DNA of 64,000 bases from Geothrix campi. GTDB lineage: Bacteria > Acidobacteriota > Holophagae > Holophagales > Holophagaceae. Where the stretch lies: the NCBI RefSeq assembly GCF_024609265.1, contig NZ_JANHMP010000002.1, positions 434,001 through 498,000 of the forward strand, in the 5' to 3' direction. The notes beneath the pieces are model-generated. The model made no database searches, was not told the origin of the DNA, and saw only the letters and a list, made by a program, of their open reading frames with translations. The first letter of the stretch is position 1. The number at the start of each line of letters is the position of its first letter. Position numbers and translations under genes: made by a program. Positions 46,489 through 54,454 of this stretch are shown here, in pieces.

Positions 46489-47975
46489 CGCCGCAGGCCA
46501 CGGGGGCGAGCCTGATGGATCCCGGCAGGCCGCTCATCCTTGTGACGGGCGCCACGGGCTACATCGGGGGGCGCCTGGTGCCCCGCCTGCTCGCCGCGGG
46601 CCAGCGAATCCGTTGCCTCGCCCGCAACCCCGACCGGCTGGCCGGCCGTCCCTGGGTGGGGGTGGAGGCGGTGAAGGGGGACGTGGGCGATCCAGCCTCG
46701 CTGGAGGTGGCCCTGAAGGGCGTGTCCCAGGCCTACTACCTGGTCCACGCCATGGGGGAGGATCGGCCTGATTTCCGCGACCGGGATCTGGGCCACGCCC
46801 TGATCTTCGCGGCGGCCTGCGCCAAGGCTGGCGTGCAGCGGATCATCTACCTGGGCGGCCTGGGGGATCCCGCCCGCCAGCGCAGCGAGCACCTGGCCAG
46901 CCGACAGGAGGTGGGGGCTGCCCTAGGCTCCACGGGCGTGCCGGTGCTGGAGTTCCGGGCGGCCGTCATCGTGGGCAGTGGCAGCGCCAGCTTCGAGATG
47001 ATCCGCCACCTGACGGAGCGCCTGCCCATCATGATCACCCCGCGCTGGGTCAATACCCGCTGCCAGCCCATCGGCGTGCGCAACGTGCTGGGCTACCTCA
47101 CCGAGGCCCTGGAGCACCCGGACGTGTCGGGCATCTTCGAGATCGGAGGCCGGGACGTCCTCGACTACCGGCGGATGATGCTGGGCTACGCCGAGGCCCG
47201 GGGCCTGCGCCGCCTCATCGTCCCCATGCGGGTGCCGCTGCCGATCCTCTCAGCGCTGTGGGTGGATCTGGTCACCCCGATCCCGCTGGAGCTCGTGAAG
47301 CCCCTGATCGAAGGGATGACCACGGAGGTGGTGGTCCGGGATCCCCGGGCCCTGGAGGTCTTCCGGGTGCGGCCCATGGCCTACAGGGAGGCTCTGGCCT
47401 TGGCCCTGGAGCGCCTGGATGAGGATGCGGTGGAGACCACCTGGGCCACGAGCCTCTCCAGCGAGCAGGAGGAGCAGGTCCTCGGCTCCCACGAGGGCAT
47501 GTTCCTGGAGCGCCACCACCGGCACGTCAAGGCCCCGCCGTCGGTGGTATTCGACACCTTCTGCGCCCTGGGCGGGGAGAACGGCTGGCCCGCCGGCAAC
47601 TGGCTGTGGCAGATCCGGGGCCTCCTGGACCGGGCTTTCCGGGGCATGGGCATGCGCCGGGGCCGACGACATCCACGGCAGCTCCGGGTGGGCGATCCCG
47701 TGGACTTCTGGCGGGTGGAGGCCCTGGAGGAGGACCGCCTCCTCCGGCTCCGGTCCGAGATGAAACTGGACGGCCATGCCTGGCTCCAGTTCACGGTGCG
47801 GCCGGAAGGGGAGGGCTCGCGCCTGGAACAGATGGCCTTCTTCGAGCCCCACGGGGTGCTCGGCCTGATCTACTGGTACTCGATGCTCCCCTTCCACCTC
47901 TTTGTCTTTCCCGGCATGATCCGGGCGCTGAAGAAGCGGGCCGAGGCGGCCATGGCAGAATCTGAGAGGTCATAA
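46485..47975 (+). CDS. NAD(P)-binding epimerase-like protein with C-terminal DUF2867-type domain
   Basis: A 496-residue protein. The N-terminus is a Rossmann domain of the extended short-chain dehydrogenase type (ILVTGATGYIGGRLVPRLLAAG with the GxxGxxG motif, and YYLVHAMGEDRPDF). The C-terminal 160 residues (from HHRHVKAPPSVVFDTF through YWYSMLPFHLFVFPGMI) resemble the DUF2867/polyketide-cyclase-like domain often fused to it. A few hydrophobic residues at the end may touch the membrane. It is translated with the upstream ATP pyrophosphatase (ATGA overlap). The substrate is unknown. Confidence 0.85.
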   Translation: MTPQATGASLMDPGRPLILVTGATGYIGGRLVPRLLAAGQRIRCLARNPDRLAGRPWVGVEAVKGDVGDPASLEVALKGVSQAYYLVHAMGEDRPDFRDRDLGHALIFAAACAKAGVQRIIYLGGLGDPARQRSEHLASRQEVGAALGSTGVPVLEFRAAVIVGSGSASFEMIRHLTERLPIMITPRWVNTRCQPIGVRNVLGYLTEALEHPDVSGIFEIGGRDVLDYRRMMLGYAEARGLRRLIVPMRVPLPILSALWVDLVTPIPLELVKPLIEGMTTEVVVRDPRALEVFRVRPMAYREALALALERLDEDAVETTWATSLSSEQEEQVLGSHEGMFLERHHRHVKAPPSVVFDTFCALGGENGWPAGNWLWQIRGLLDRAFRGMGMRRGRRHPRQLRVGDPVDFWRVEALEEDRLLRLRSEMKLDGHAWLQFTVRPEGEGSRLEQMAFFEPHGVLGLIYWYSMLPFHLFVFPGMIRALKKRAEAAMAESERS

Positions 47976-48247
47976 CATGGCCCGACGGAGCCGCGATGAA
48001 CCCAGGCAGGATGCACCGCAAGGAAGGGCCCGCAGGGCAACGTGGCTCGTTGTTCAAGGGCCCTGACGCCGCGGGGCGCCTGCCTGGGTTCATCCCCACG
48101 GGCGAGGGACGGCGGGCGTCTCCATGCAGCGTCATGCTCGTCGCGCGTAGTACCTGCTACGCGTCTCCTCGCATTCCTCGCCTCGCTCGCCCGGCGCCTC
48201 TCGCGCGGCCCCGTGGGGCCTTGCTATGACCTCTCCGGGAGCCTGAC
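47976..48247. repeat. Structured GC-rich intergenic element
   Basis: A 272-base gap dominated by secondary structure. A perfect 16-base inverted repeat, GATGAACCCAGGCAGG (47995-48010) and CCTGCCTGGGTTCATC (48079-48094), closes a 68-base loop that itself contains GGGCCC palindromes. Further right a hairpin CGCGTAG-tacctg-CTACGCG (48144-48163) stands before a CT-rich stretch. A 77-codon frame through it is not believed coding. The element looks like a mobile or regulatory repeat unit, unrelated in sequence to the four A/G-unit repeats. Confidence 0.6.
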
Positions 48248-49024
48248 ATGTATGACGCACAACGGGATGCCTGCCTGGCCGCAGCCCAGGCCGGCGGGAA
48301 GGTGCTCTTCGGGTATTTCCGCAAGCTCGATCTGGCCGCCATCACCGAGAAGACCAAGAACGACTTCGTGAGCGATGCCGATCGCGCCGCCGAAGCGGCC
48401 ATTCAGGCGGAACTGGACTTCCGCTTCCCGCAGTACGGTTTTGTGGGTGAAGAGGGTGGCGCTTCCGGAGACACCGAGCGCCGCTGGATTGTCGATCCCC
48501 TGGACGGCACCCTGAACTTCGTCCAGGGCTTCCCCCACTGGTGCGTGTCCGTGGCCCTGTGGGACGCCGAGGGCCCCGTGGTGGGCTGCGTGCTGGATCC
48601 CCTGCGGGAGGACTGCTTCCTGGCCGTGCGGGGCATGGGCGCCACCTGGAACGGCAAGCCCATGCACGTATCGCAGCAGGCAGGCCTGGATGGCGCCTTC
48701 CTGGCCACGGGCTTCGCCTTCCAGCTGGGCGAGCGCTGGCCGGCCTTCAACGCCGCCCTGGGCCGAGTGTTTCCGAGGGCCAAGGGCATCCGCCGCGCCG
48801 GCAGCGCCGCCCTGGACCTGGCCCATGTCGCCTGCGGCATCTTCGACGGCTACTTCGAGCTGGGTCTAAAGCCCTGGGACATCGCCGCCGGCGCCCTCCT
48901 GGTGCAGGAAGCCGGCGGCGTCATCACCGACTGGGAGGGCGGCCAGGGGTGGTTCCAGAGCGGAAGCCTGGTGACGGGAACCCGGGGTGTGCAGCCGGAG
49001 CTGCTCGAATGCCTGAAGGCTTGA
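48248..49024 (+). CDS. Inositol monophosphatase family protein
   Basis: A 258-residue protein of the Mg-dependent, Li-sensitive phosphatase family (SuhB/IMPase). Features: NDFVSDADRAAEAAIQ, GEEGG, WIVDPLDGTLNFVQGFPHWCVSVAL, and KPWDIAAGALLVQEAGGVITD, covering the metal-binding and substrate-binding motifs. In bacteria such proteins dephosphorylate inositol phosphates or related compounds; some also bind rRNA-processing factors. The ATG at 48248 begins MYDAQRDACLAAAQAGG. Downstream is a repeat element and the OPT transporter. Confidence 0.9.
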   Translation: MYDAQRDACLAAAQAGGKVLFGYFRKLDLAAITEKTKNDFVSDADRAAEAAIQAELDFRFPQYGFVGEEGGASGDTERRWIVDPLDGTLNFVQGFPHWCVSVALWDAEGPVVGCVLDPLREDCFLAVRGMGATWNGKPMHVSQQAGLDGAFLATGFAFQLGERWPAFNAALGRVFPRAKGIRRAGSAALDLAHVACGIFDGYFELGLKPWDIAAGALLVQEAGGVITDWEGGQGWFQSGSLVTGTRGVQPELLECLKA

Positions 49025-49056
49025 AAAGACCTGAACGAATGAACGGAATTTGAAGT

Positions 49057-49129
49057 GCGGAGGAGAGCGGAGGAAAAGAAATCCAGAAATCTTTTCTCCG
49101 CTTTCCTTAGCCTCTCTGCTCTCCTCCGC
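49057..49129. repeat. Intergenic inverted repeat built from GCGGAGGAGA units
   Basis: A perfect 12-base pair GCGGAGGAGAGC (49057-49068) and GCTCTCCTCCGC (49118-49129) encloses a partly paired core that includes AAAAGA and TCTTTT. Each arm repeats short purine-rich units. It lies between the convergent inositol monophosphatase and OPT genes. The other three members of this architectural class are at 24901, 27993 and 41878. Confidence 0.75.
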
Positions 49130-49158
49130 TTATCAGATTCCTTTTGTCTGGTGGACGA

Positions 49159-51204
49159 CTACGCCTCGCCCTTGGCCCGCCGGCTGTAGACGACGACGTA
49201 GAGGCAGAGCGCCACCAGGGCTGCGAGACCCAGCCATTCGCCCAGGGCGCCTTCGGCTTGGTGTACCGAGAGGATGGGGAAACCCTCGGTCCACTTGAGC
49301 TTCACGAAGCTGGCCACCACGCCCATGATGGCGCCGCCGGCCATGAGGCCGCTGGCGATGAGGACGCCGCGGTTCTCCCGGGCCTTGGCGTCGGCTTCGC
49401 TGGTGCCGGGCTTGGCCCGGTTCACCAGGTGCGCCAGGATGCCGCCCAGGAAGAGGGGCGTGTTCAGCTCGATGGGCAGGTACATGCCCAGGGCGAAACC
49501 CAGGGCGGGCAGCTCCACCATGCGCAGCACGAGGGAGAGCATGACGCCGAGGCCGAAGGCATACCAGCGCAGGGGCATGGACACGGTGCCGAAGATGCCT
49601 TCGAGGATGGCCTTCATGGCGCTGGCCTGGGGCGCAGGGATGGAGGTGCCCAGGGCCATGGTGCCGTCCAGGTTCAGCTGCTTGGCCATGAGCCACATGG
49701 CGATGCCGGTGAAGAGCGCCGCCACGAAGGTGCCCACGAACTTCCAGCCGATCTGCCGGGCGGGGGTCGAGCCGATCCAGTGGCCGATCTTGAGGTCGGT
49801 GCTGAAGGCGCCGGAGGCCGCCAGGGCCGTGCACACGATGCCACCCACCATCATGGTGAGGAACATGCCGTAGCCGCCGGTGAAGTTCAGCTTGAGCATG
49901 AGCACGCCCGTGATGACGAGCGTCAGCATGGTCATGCCGCTGATGGGGTTGGTGCCGATGGTGGCGATGGCGCGGGCCGCCACGGGGGCGAAGAAGAAGG
50001 AAATGATCATGACCACGACCGTGGCGACCAGAGCGGGCATCAGGGCCTGCTGGATGCCGAGACCGAAGCTGAGGAAGGCCATCGTGCCCACCATGCTGGT
50101 GACGAGACCCACGGCGATCATGGAGCCGGCTAGGCTGCGCTCCGTGCGGACGGCCACCTTGGGGGATTCGGCGGCCGCATCGCGGTTCATGAGGGCCTTC
50201 ATGTTGCTGATGATGCTGCGGATCATGTTGGGCATGGAGGCCAGCACGCCCATGACGCCCGCGCCCGCGATGGCGCCCACGCCGATGATGCGCACGTAGG
50301 CGAAGAAGACCTGCTCCGGCGTCATGTCCGCGATGAGCTTGGCGCCCGGCGGCACGATCACCGGCACATGCTGGCCGATGGCGTGGAAGAGGGGCACCAG
50401 CACGAACATGCTGAAGAAGGAGCCCGCGGCGATGACGGCGGAGTAGCGCAGGCCGATGATGTAGCCGATGCCGAGCGTGGCCGCGCTGTTCAGGAAATTG
50501 AAGGACATGAACTTGTCGCGCAGGGCCCGGCCCACCCAGACGTGCTCCAGGCGGAGGTATTCGCCCATGCCGCGGAAGATCGAGGTGATGCCGTCGTAGG
50601 CGGCGCCGATGCCGGCGGCCACGGCCAGCTCCTTGGCCTGATTGCCCGCCTTCTCACCCGTCACCAGGATCTCGGCCGTGGCGGTGGCTTCGGGCCAGGG
50701 AAAGATGCCGTGGTTTTCCACCATGAAGTGATGGCGCAGGGGCACCACGAACAGGATGCCGATGCAGCCGCCCAGGAAGCTCACCAGCACCACCTGCCAC
50801 AGCGTGGGTGTGGGCACGCCGCTGCCGGGCGTCTGGGCCAGGATGTAGAGGGCGGGGATGGTGAAGGCGGCGCCGCTCACCACGTGGCTGCTGTTGGCGC
50901 CGATGCTCTGGACGATGACGTTCTCGAGAATCGTGTTCTTGCGGGGGAAGAAGCGGCTGAGGCCCACGGCGAGGATGGCGATGGGGATGGCGGCCTCGAT
51001 GCCCTGGCCCAGCTTCAATGCGAGGTAGGCGGCGGCCATGCTGAAGATGGCGCAGAAGATGAGGCCCATGGTGATGGCGCGGGGGGTGGTTTCCGGCACC
51101 CCGTCCTGGGGAACGAGGGGCACGTAGGCTTCACCGGGGTTCAGCGGCCGTCGCGCATTCAAGGGCAGGCCCTTGATCTCCTGGGGTTCAGATCCGTGGG
51201 ACAT
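49159..51204 (-). CDS. OPT-family oligopeptide transporter
   Basis: A 681-residue polytopic membrane protein with many hydrophobic helices, as expected for the OPT family. Characteristic pieces are the early LSRFFPRKNTILENVIVQSIGANSSHVVSGAAFTIPAL region, the GHWIGSTPARQIGWKFVGTF segment, and the C-terminal ELPALGFALGMYLPIELNTPLFLGGILAH. OPT proteins move small peptides or metal-chelates into cells. The start is the ATG at 51204 (MSHGSEPQEIKGLPLN...) with a GGAG site upstream. It is followed upstream by an M1 aminopeptidase gene 17 bases away on the same strand, which fits peptide import followed by cleavage. Confidence 0.9.
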   Translation of the reverse strand: MSHGSEPQEIKGLPLNARRPLNPGEAYVPLVPQDGVPETTPRAITMGLIFCAIFSMAAAYLALKLGQGIEAAIPIAILAVGLSRFFPRKNTILENVIVQSIGANSSHVVSGAAFTIPALYILAQTPGSGVPTPTLWQVVLVSFLGGCIGILFVVPLRHHFMVENHGIFPWPEATATAEILVTGEKAGNQAKELAVAAGIGAAYDGITSIFRGMGEYLRLEHVWVGRALRDKFMSFNFLNSAATLGIGYIIGLRYSAVIAAGSFFSMFVLVPLFHAIGQHVPVIVPPGAKLIADMTPEQVFFAYVRIIGVGAIAGAGVMGVLASMPNMIRSIISNMKALMNRDAAAESPKVAVRTERSLAGSMIAVGLVTSMVGTMAFLSFGLGIQQALMPALVATVVVMIISFFFAPVAARAIATIGTNPISGMTMLTLVITGVLMLKLNFTGGYGMFLTMMVGGIVCTALAASGAFSTDLKIGHWIGSTPARQIGWKFVGTFVAALFTGIAMWLMAKQLNLDGTMALGTSIPAPQASAMKAILEGIFGTVSMPLRWYAFGLGVMLSLVLRMVELPALGFALGMYLPIELNTPLFLGGILAHLVNRAKPGTSEADAKARENRGVLIASGLMAGGAIMGVVASFVKLKWTEGFPILSVHQAEGALGEWLGLAALVALCLYVVVYSRRAKGEA

Positions 51205-51221
51205 CGCTGACTCCTGGCCGG

Positions 51222-53000
51222 CTAGGCGGGATAGGCTTCGAGAACGGACGCCACCACGCGGCGCGACAGGCCGTGGTAGCCGGGGCTGGCGGCGGCGAAG
51301 ATCTCGCGGGCCAGGGCGCGGGTGCGGGGATGCTGGCCCAGGGCGCCGTAGAGCGGCCGCAGGTACTTCATGCGGCCCACCCGGATCAGCACCTCGCGGA
51401 TGCGGGGGAAGGCGGGTTCGTAGTCGGCGGCGGCGGCCAGCGTGAGCCACTCCACCAGGATTTCGTGGTTGCCCCGGCCCATGAGCTGGAAATGCTCATC
51501 CAGCCAGGCGCAGTCGGCCACGGAGAGCTGACGTGGCAGCTTCTGGAGGTAGACCTGCAGTTCCGCGGGTGTCCAGGCGACGATCTGCTGGGGGGCGGGC
51601 CGCCCGCCCGCAGCCCAGCTTTCCGCCAGGGCCGTGAGGTTGTCCAGTTGGGCGCTGCGGAACTGGGGCGCGGTGGCCGGGATCCCGGGTTCGTCCAGGT
51701 AGGCCTTGGCGTTCACGGCCGCCAGGGCGCCGGGCAGCTTCTGGTCCACGAAGGCGCAGAACTGCTCGGTGGTGATGGAGGTGAAGCGGAAGGCGTCCAT
51801 GTAGTCGCGGAGGAAGCGCTGGAAGTCCGCCTCGCCCACCTGATGTTCCAAGGCCGCCACCATGCGGGCGCCCTTCTCGTAGGGGATGCTGGAGAAGGCA
51901 TCGTCGGGATCGATGCCTTCGAGATGCAGGCGCAGAACGGTGAGGTGGGGTTCGTTCTTGAACCGCTCGAGGCTGTCCTCCAGGGCCTTCTGACCCATGG
52001 CCCAGCCCAGGGCGGCAGCGTCGTCGCCGTGGAGGGTGCGGAGGATCTTGCGCTCGGCCCAGACGGTGAAGCCCTCGTTCAGCCAGAAGTGCTCCATGCT
52101 GGCGTTGGTGACGAGGTTGCCGGTCCAGCTGTGGGCCAGCTCATGGGCCACCACGTCCACCAGGCTGCGGTCCCCCGCCAGCAGCGTGGGCGTGAGGAAG
52201 GTCATGCGGGGGTTCTCCATCCCGCCGTAGGGGAAGGAGGGCGGCAGCACCAGCATGTCGTAGCGGTCCCAGGGGTAGGGCCCGAAGAGCCCCTCGGCCT
52301 TCAGGATCATGGCCTCCACACCCTCGAACTCCCAGGCGGCCGCGGCCACCGTTTCCGGCTCGGCCCACACCCGGGCCCGGGGGCTGAGATCGCGAGATTC
52401 CAGTCGTCCCACGGCCAGGGCCAGGAGGTAGGAGGGGATGGGTTGGGGCATCGTGAAACGGAAGCTGTGGCGGCCGTCGCCGGTGGCTTCATTCCCCGTG
52501 GGCCCAGCGGACATCACGGCGGTGAGGCCCTCGGGCACCGTCACCTCCGCCTGGTAGGCGATGCGTGCGATGGGCGTGTCCTGGCAGGGCACCATGGTGC
52601 GGGCGTGGATCTGCTGGCACTGGCTGAACAGGTAGGGCGCGACCTTGCCCTCGGTCTGCTCGGGATCCAGCCACTGGAGGGCCATGGCGTCCGCGCCCGT
52701 CCGGTAGGTGATGGCCACTTCCCGGGTGCCCGCGGGCACCTCCAGCCGCAGACGCTGGCCCAGGATCGCGTCCACCTCCCCCAGCACCCAGGCGATGGGG
52801 CCGTGGCCGGGTACCTGCACGGCGCGGATCTCGAGGCCCTTGGTATCCAGGTCCAGCGGACCCGACACCGCCTCGCCGAACTCCAGCACCACCTCCCCGT
52901 CGATGCGCTTGGCGGCGAAGTCCACCCCCAGCTTCAGACGCAGGCGCCGGGCCTTGGGCTGGGCAGCATCGTAGTAGGAATGCGGATCAGGGCGGTGCAT
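51222..53000 (-). CDS. M1 family aminopeptidase (leukotriene A4 hydrolase-like)
   Basis: A 592-residue cytosolic M1 peptidase with no signal peptide. The exopeptidase motif GGMEN is at residues 259-263, the zinc site HELAHSWTGNLVTNASMEHFWLNEG has HExxH at 286-290, and the third zinc ligand Glu is at 309. The C-terminal helical domain (residues about 450-592) is of the LTA4-hydrolase type. It removes N-terminal amino acids from peptides. The ATG at 53000 is preferred to an earlier in-frame start because it follows the GAGGTCCCC region. It precedes the OPT transporter gene by 17 bases, so the two may form a peptide-use operon. Confidence 0.92.
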   Translation of the reverse strand: MHRPDPHSYYDAAQPKARRLRLKLGVDFAAKRIDGEVVLEFGEAVSGPLDLDTKGLEIRAVQVPGHGPIAWVLGEVDAILGQRLRLEVPAGTREVAITYRTGADAMALQWLDPEQTEGKVAPYLFSQCQQIHARTMVPCQDTPIARIAYQAEVTVPEGLTAVMSAGPTGNEATGDGRHSFRFTMPQPIPSYLLALAVGRLESRDLSPRARVWAEPETVAAAAWEFEGVEAMILKAEGLFGPYPWDRYDMLVLPPSFPYGGMENPRMTFLTPTLLAGDRSLVDVVAHELAHSWTGNLVTNASMEHFWLNEGFTVWAERKILRTLHGDDAAALGWAMGQKALEDSLERFKNEPHLTVLRLHLEGIDPDDAFSSIPYEKGARMVAALEHQVGEADFQRFLRDYMDAFRFTSITTEQFCAFVDQKLPGALAAVNAKAYLDEPGIPATAPQFRSAQLDNLTALAESWAAGGRPAPQQIVAWTPAELQVYLQKLPRQLSVADCAWLDEHFQLMGRGNHEILVEWLTLAAAADYEPAFPRIREVLIRVGRMKYLRPLYGALGQHPRTRALAREIFAAASPGYHGLSRRVVASVLEAYPA

Positions 53001-53061
53001 GGGGACCTCGGGAGACCCGCCATCATCCCACGGGGCCCCGATTGGCAAGCGTCACAACTAG

Positions 53062-53083
53062 GAGGCCCCGCGAGCGGGGCCTC
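53062..53083. terminator. GC-rich hairpin, probable terminator
   Basis: GAGGCCCC and GGGGCCTC face each other around a short GCGAGC loop in the gap between the DUF2231 gene and the M1 gene, both minus strand. The stem is strong, but no clear T-run follows on the minus strand, so terminator use is likely rather than certain. Confidence 0.55.
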
Positions 53084-53110
53084 TGTAAGAAAAAGGTGGC
53101 GGTGGACGAT

Positions 53111-53665
53111 TCAGTGATCGTCACGCTCGTGGGGCTCCTCCCGGGGTGCTTCCGGGCTCGGCGTCGTCGCATCCGGGCCCGTGGCGGTCACGATCGAATG
53201 GACGCCGAATTCGTGGACGAGCCGCCCTCCTTCGTGGGCCACTCGGGTGAGTTGGCCCAGGCCGACGAGGTAGGCGAACAGGAACACCACCGACACGGTC
53301 TGCCGGAGCCAGGCCCTGGGCTCCCACTTGAGCACGAGAGGGACGAGCACCAGGATCGCGAAGGCCAGGGTGAGGAAACTGAACACGACCTGCCCAGTCT
53401 CCGCCAGGGACTCGTGGCGCTCCAGGGCGGCGGTGATCTGCGGCGTGCGTTCCGCAAGCCGGCCGGCGGCCTCCCCCGTGGCCACGGCCAGGAACAGGCT
53501 GAGGGTCCCGAGCCCCATCAAGACCAGCGCCGCCAGGGACCAGCCCTCCCGGGCCCGGCGCCAGAAGATCGCCGCCAGGATGAAGAGGGGGGCGACGTAG
53601 AGCAGTGCGATCGGGAAATGGATGATCAGGGGATGGAGGCTGGTCCAGGTGGGCAAGGGAGGCAT
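53111..53665 (-). CDS. DUF2231 membrane protein
   Basis: A 184-residue inner-membrane protein. The N-terminus has the characteristic LHPLIIHFPIALLYVAPLFIL segment of the DUF2231 family. At least three more hydrophobic segments follow (for example LAALVLMGLGTLSLFLAVAT, SVVFLFAYLVGLG), and the end is His/Glu/Pro-rich, rich in charged residues. The family's function is unknown, although members often sit with redox or stress genes. The start is the ATG at 53665 after a GGAGG-like site. It lies 10 bases downstream of the rubrerythrin gene and is probably co-transcribed with it. Confidence 0.8.
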   Translation of the reverse strand: MPPLPTWTSLHPLIIHFPIALLYVAPLFILAAIFWRRAREGWSLAALVLMGLGTLSLFLAVATGEAAGRLAERTPQITAALERHESLAETGQVVFSFLTLAFAILVLVPLVLKWEPRAWLRQTVSVVFLFAYLVGLGQLTRVAHEGGRLVHEFGVHSIVTATGPDATTPSPEAPREEPHERDDH

Positions 53666-53675
53666 GGTGACCACC

Positions 53676-54302
53676 TCAGCCGATGGTGAGGAAACGGGCG
53701 CTCGCGGTGAAGGAGGACGGGCACTTCTCCTGCGGGCGGGTGGTGCTCGTGTACCCGCAGACCGGGCAGACATAGAAGCTGGCGTTCTGGGTCTTCCAGC
53801 CATCCAGGTTGTTAAGGGCCTCCTGGTAGAGCCGGGCGTGCTCCGCCTCCGCTGTCTTGGCGTAGTTGAAGGTTCGGATGGCGTCCACCTTGCCCTCCTT
53901 GCGGGCCTGGGTGAGGAATCCCGGGTACATCACATCCCGTTCGTAGGTCTCCCCCTTGATGGCGGCCTGGAGGTTCTCGCGGGTGGACTTGACCTCGGGT
54001 GCTTTGATGTCGGCCTTCGGTTCGGCACCCAGAGTCTTGATCACCTGGGCGTGGTTGGCGGCGTGGATCTCCTCGGCCTTCGCGGCAGCCCGGAAGAGCG
54101 CAGCGGCCTTGGCGTAGCCCTCCTTCTGGGCCTTCGTCGCGTAGGCCAGGTAGGTGGCACGGGCATTGGACTCGCCGTTGTAGGCCGCCTGCAGGTCGTT
54201 CAAGGTGCCGGTCTGGGGAGTGGGGTTGGCGGGGCCGGCGGCCGACAGGAGGGTGGCGCCCAAGGCCAGGGGGCTAAGAAAAGCGGATCGGAATCGGATC
54301 AT
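53676..54302 (-). CDS. Exported rubrerythrin with incomplete rubredoxin site
   Basis: Rubrerythrins reduce peroxides with a di-iron centre. This 208-residue protein has an N-terminal signal (MIRFRSAFLSPLALGATLLSAAG), so it is probably periplasmic, unlike most relatives. Iron-ligand motifs are intact: NGESNARATYLAYA, EEIHAANH, KGETYERDVMYPGF and AEAEHARLYQEAL. The C-terminal rubredoxin-like pair keeps CPVC (Cys179, Cys182) and CP (Cys194), but the fourth Cys is missing (Ser197 in CPSS). That FeS4 site may thus be lost or altered. The start ATG lies 38-55 bases downstream of a -24/-12 promoter. Confidence 0.88.
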   Translation of the reverse strand: MIRFRSAFLSPLALGATLLSAAGPANPTPQTGTLNDLQAAYNGESNARATYLAYATKAQKEGYAKAAALFRAAAKAEEIHAANHAQVIKTLGAEPKADIKAPEVKSTRENLQAAIKGETYERDVMYPGFLTQARKEGKVDAIRTFNYAKTAEAEHARLYQEALNNLDGWKTQNASFYVCPVCGYTSTTRPQEKCPSSFTASARFLTIG

Positions 54303-54339
54303 GGAGGTCCTCCGGTGTGGGGCACGGCCCGGACCGGAT

Positions 54340-54360
54340 TGTGCAGGGCGCGTGCCAGAA
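54340..54360 (-). promoter_or_regulatory. Sigma54 (RpoN) promoter of the rubrerythrin-DUF2231 operon
   Basis: On the minus strand the sequence CTGGCACGCGCCCTGCAC matches the -24/-12 consensus TGGCAC-N5-TTGC at every key base except one (CTGC for TTGC). The conserved GG and GC doublets are correctly spaced. It ends about 40 bases before the rubrerythrin ATG. The next gene upstream on the same strand encodes a sigma54 activator, which supports real use. Short palindromic sequences near 54427-54438 (GGTAC-cc-GTACC) could be the activator's upstream sites. Confidence 0.75.
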
Positions 54361-54454
54361 GTCCCAGAGGCCTGGATGCTTCGAAATTCCAAGATTTACG
54401 TACCGATGCCCACGAGGATCTACCCCGGTACCCGTACCAATCTTCGAACGATTG

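Noticed and set aside
47996-48229. 77-codon plus-strand frame in the structured intergenic element
   Set aside because: It lies over strong inverted repeats, lacks a ribosome-binding site and has no protein-like pattern.
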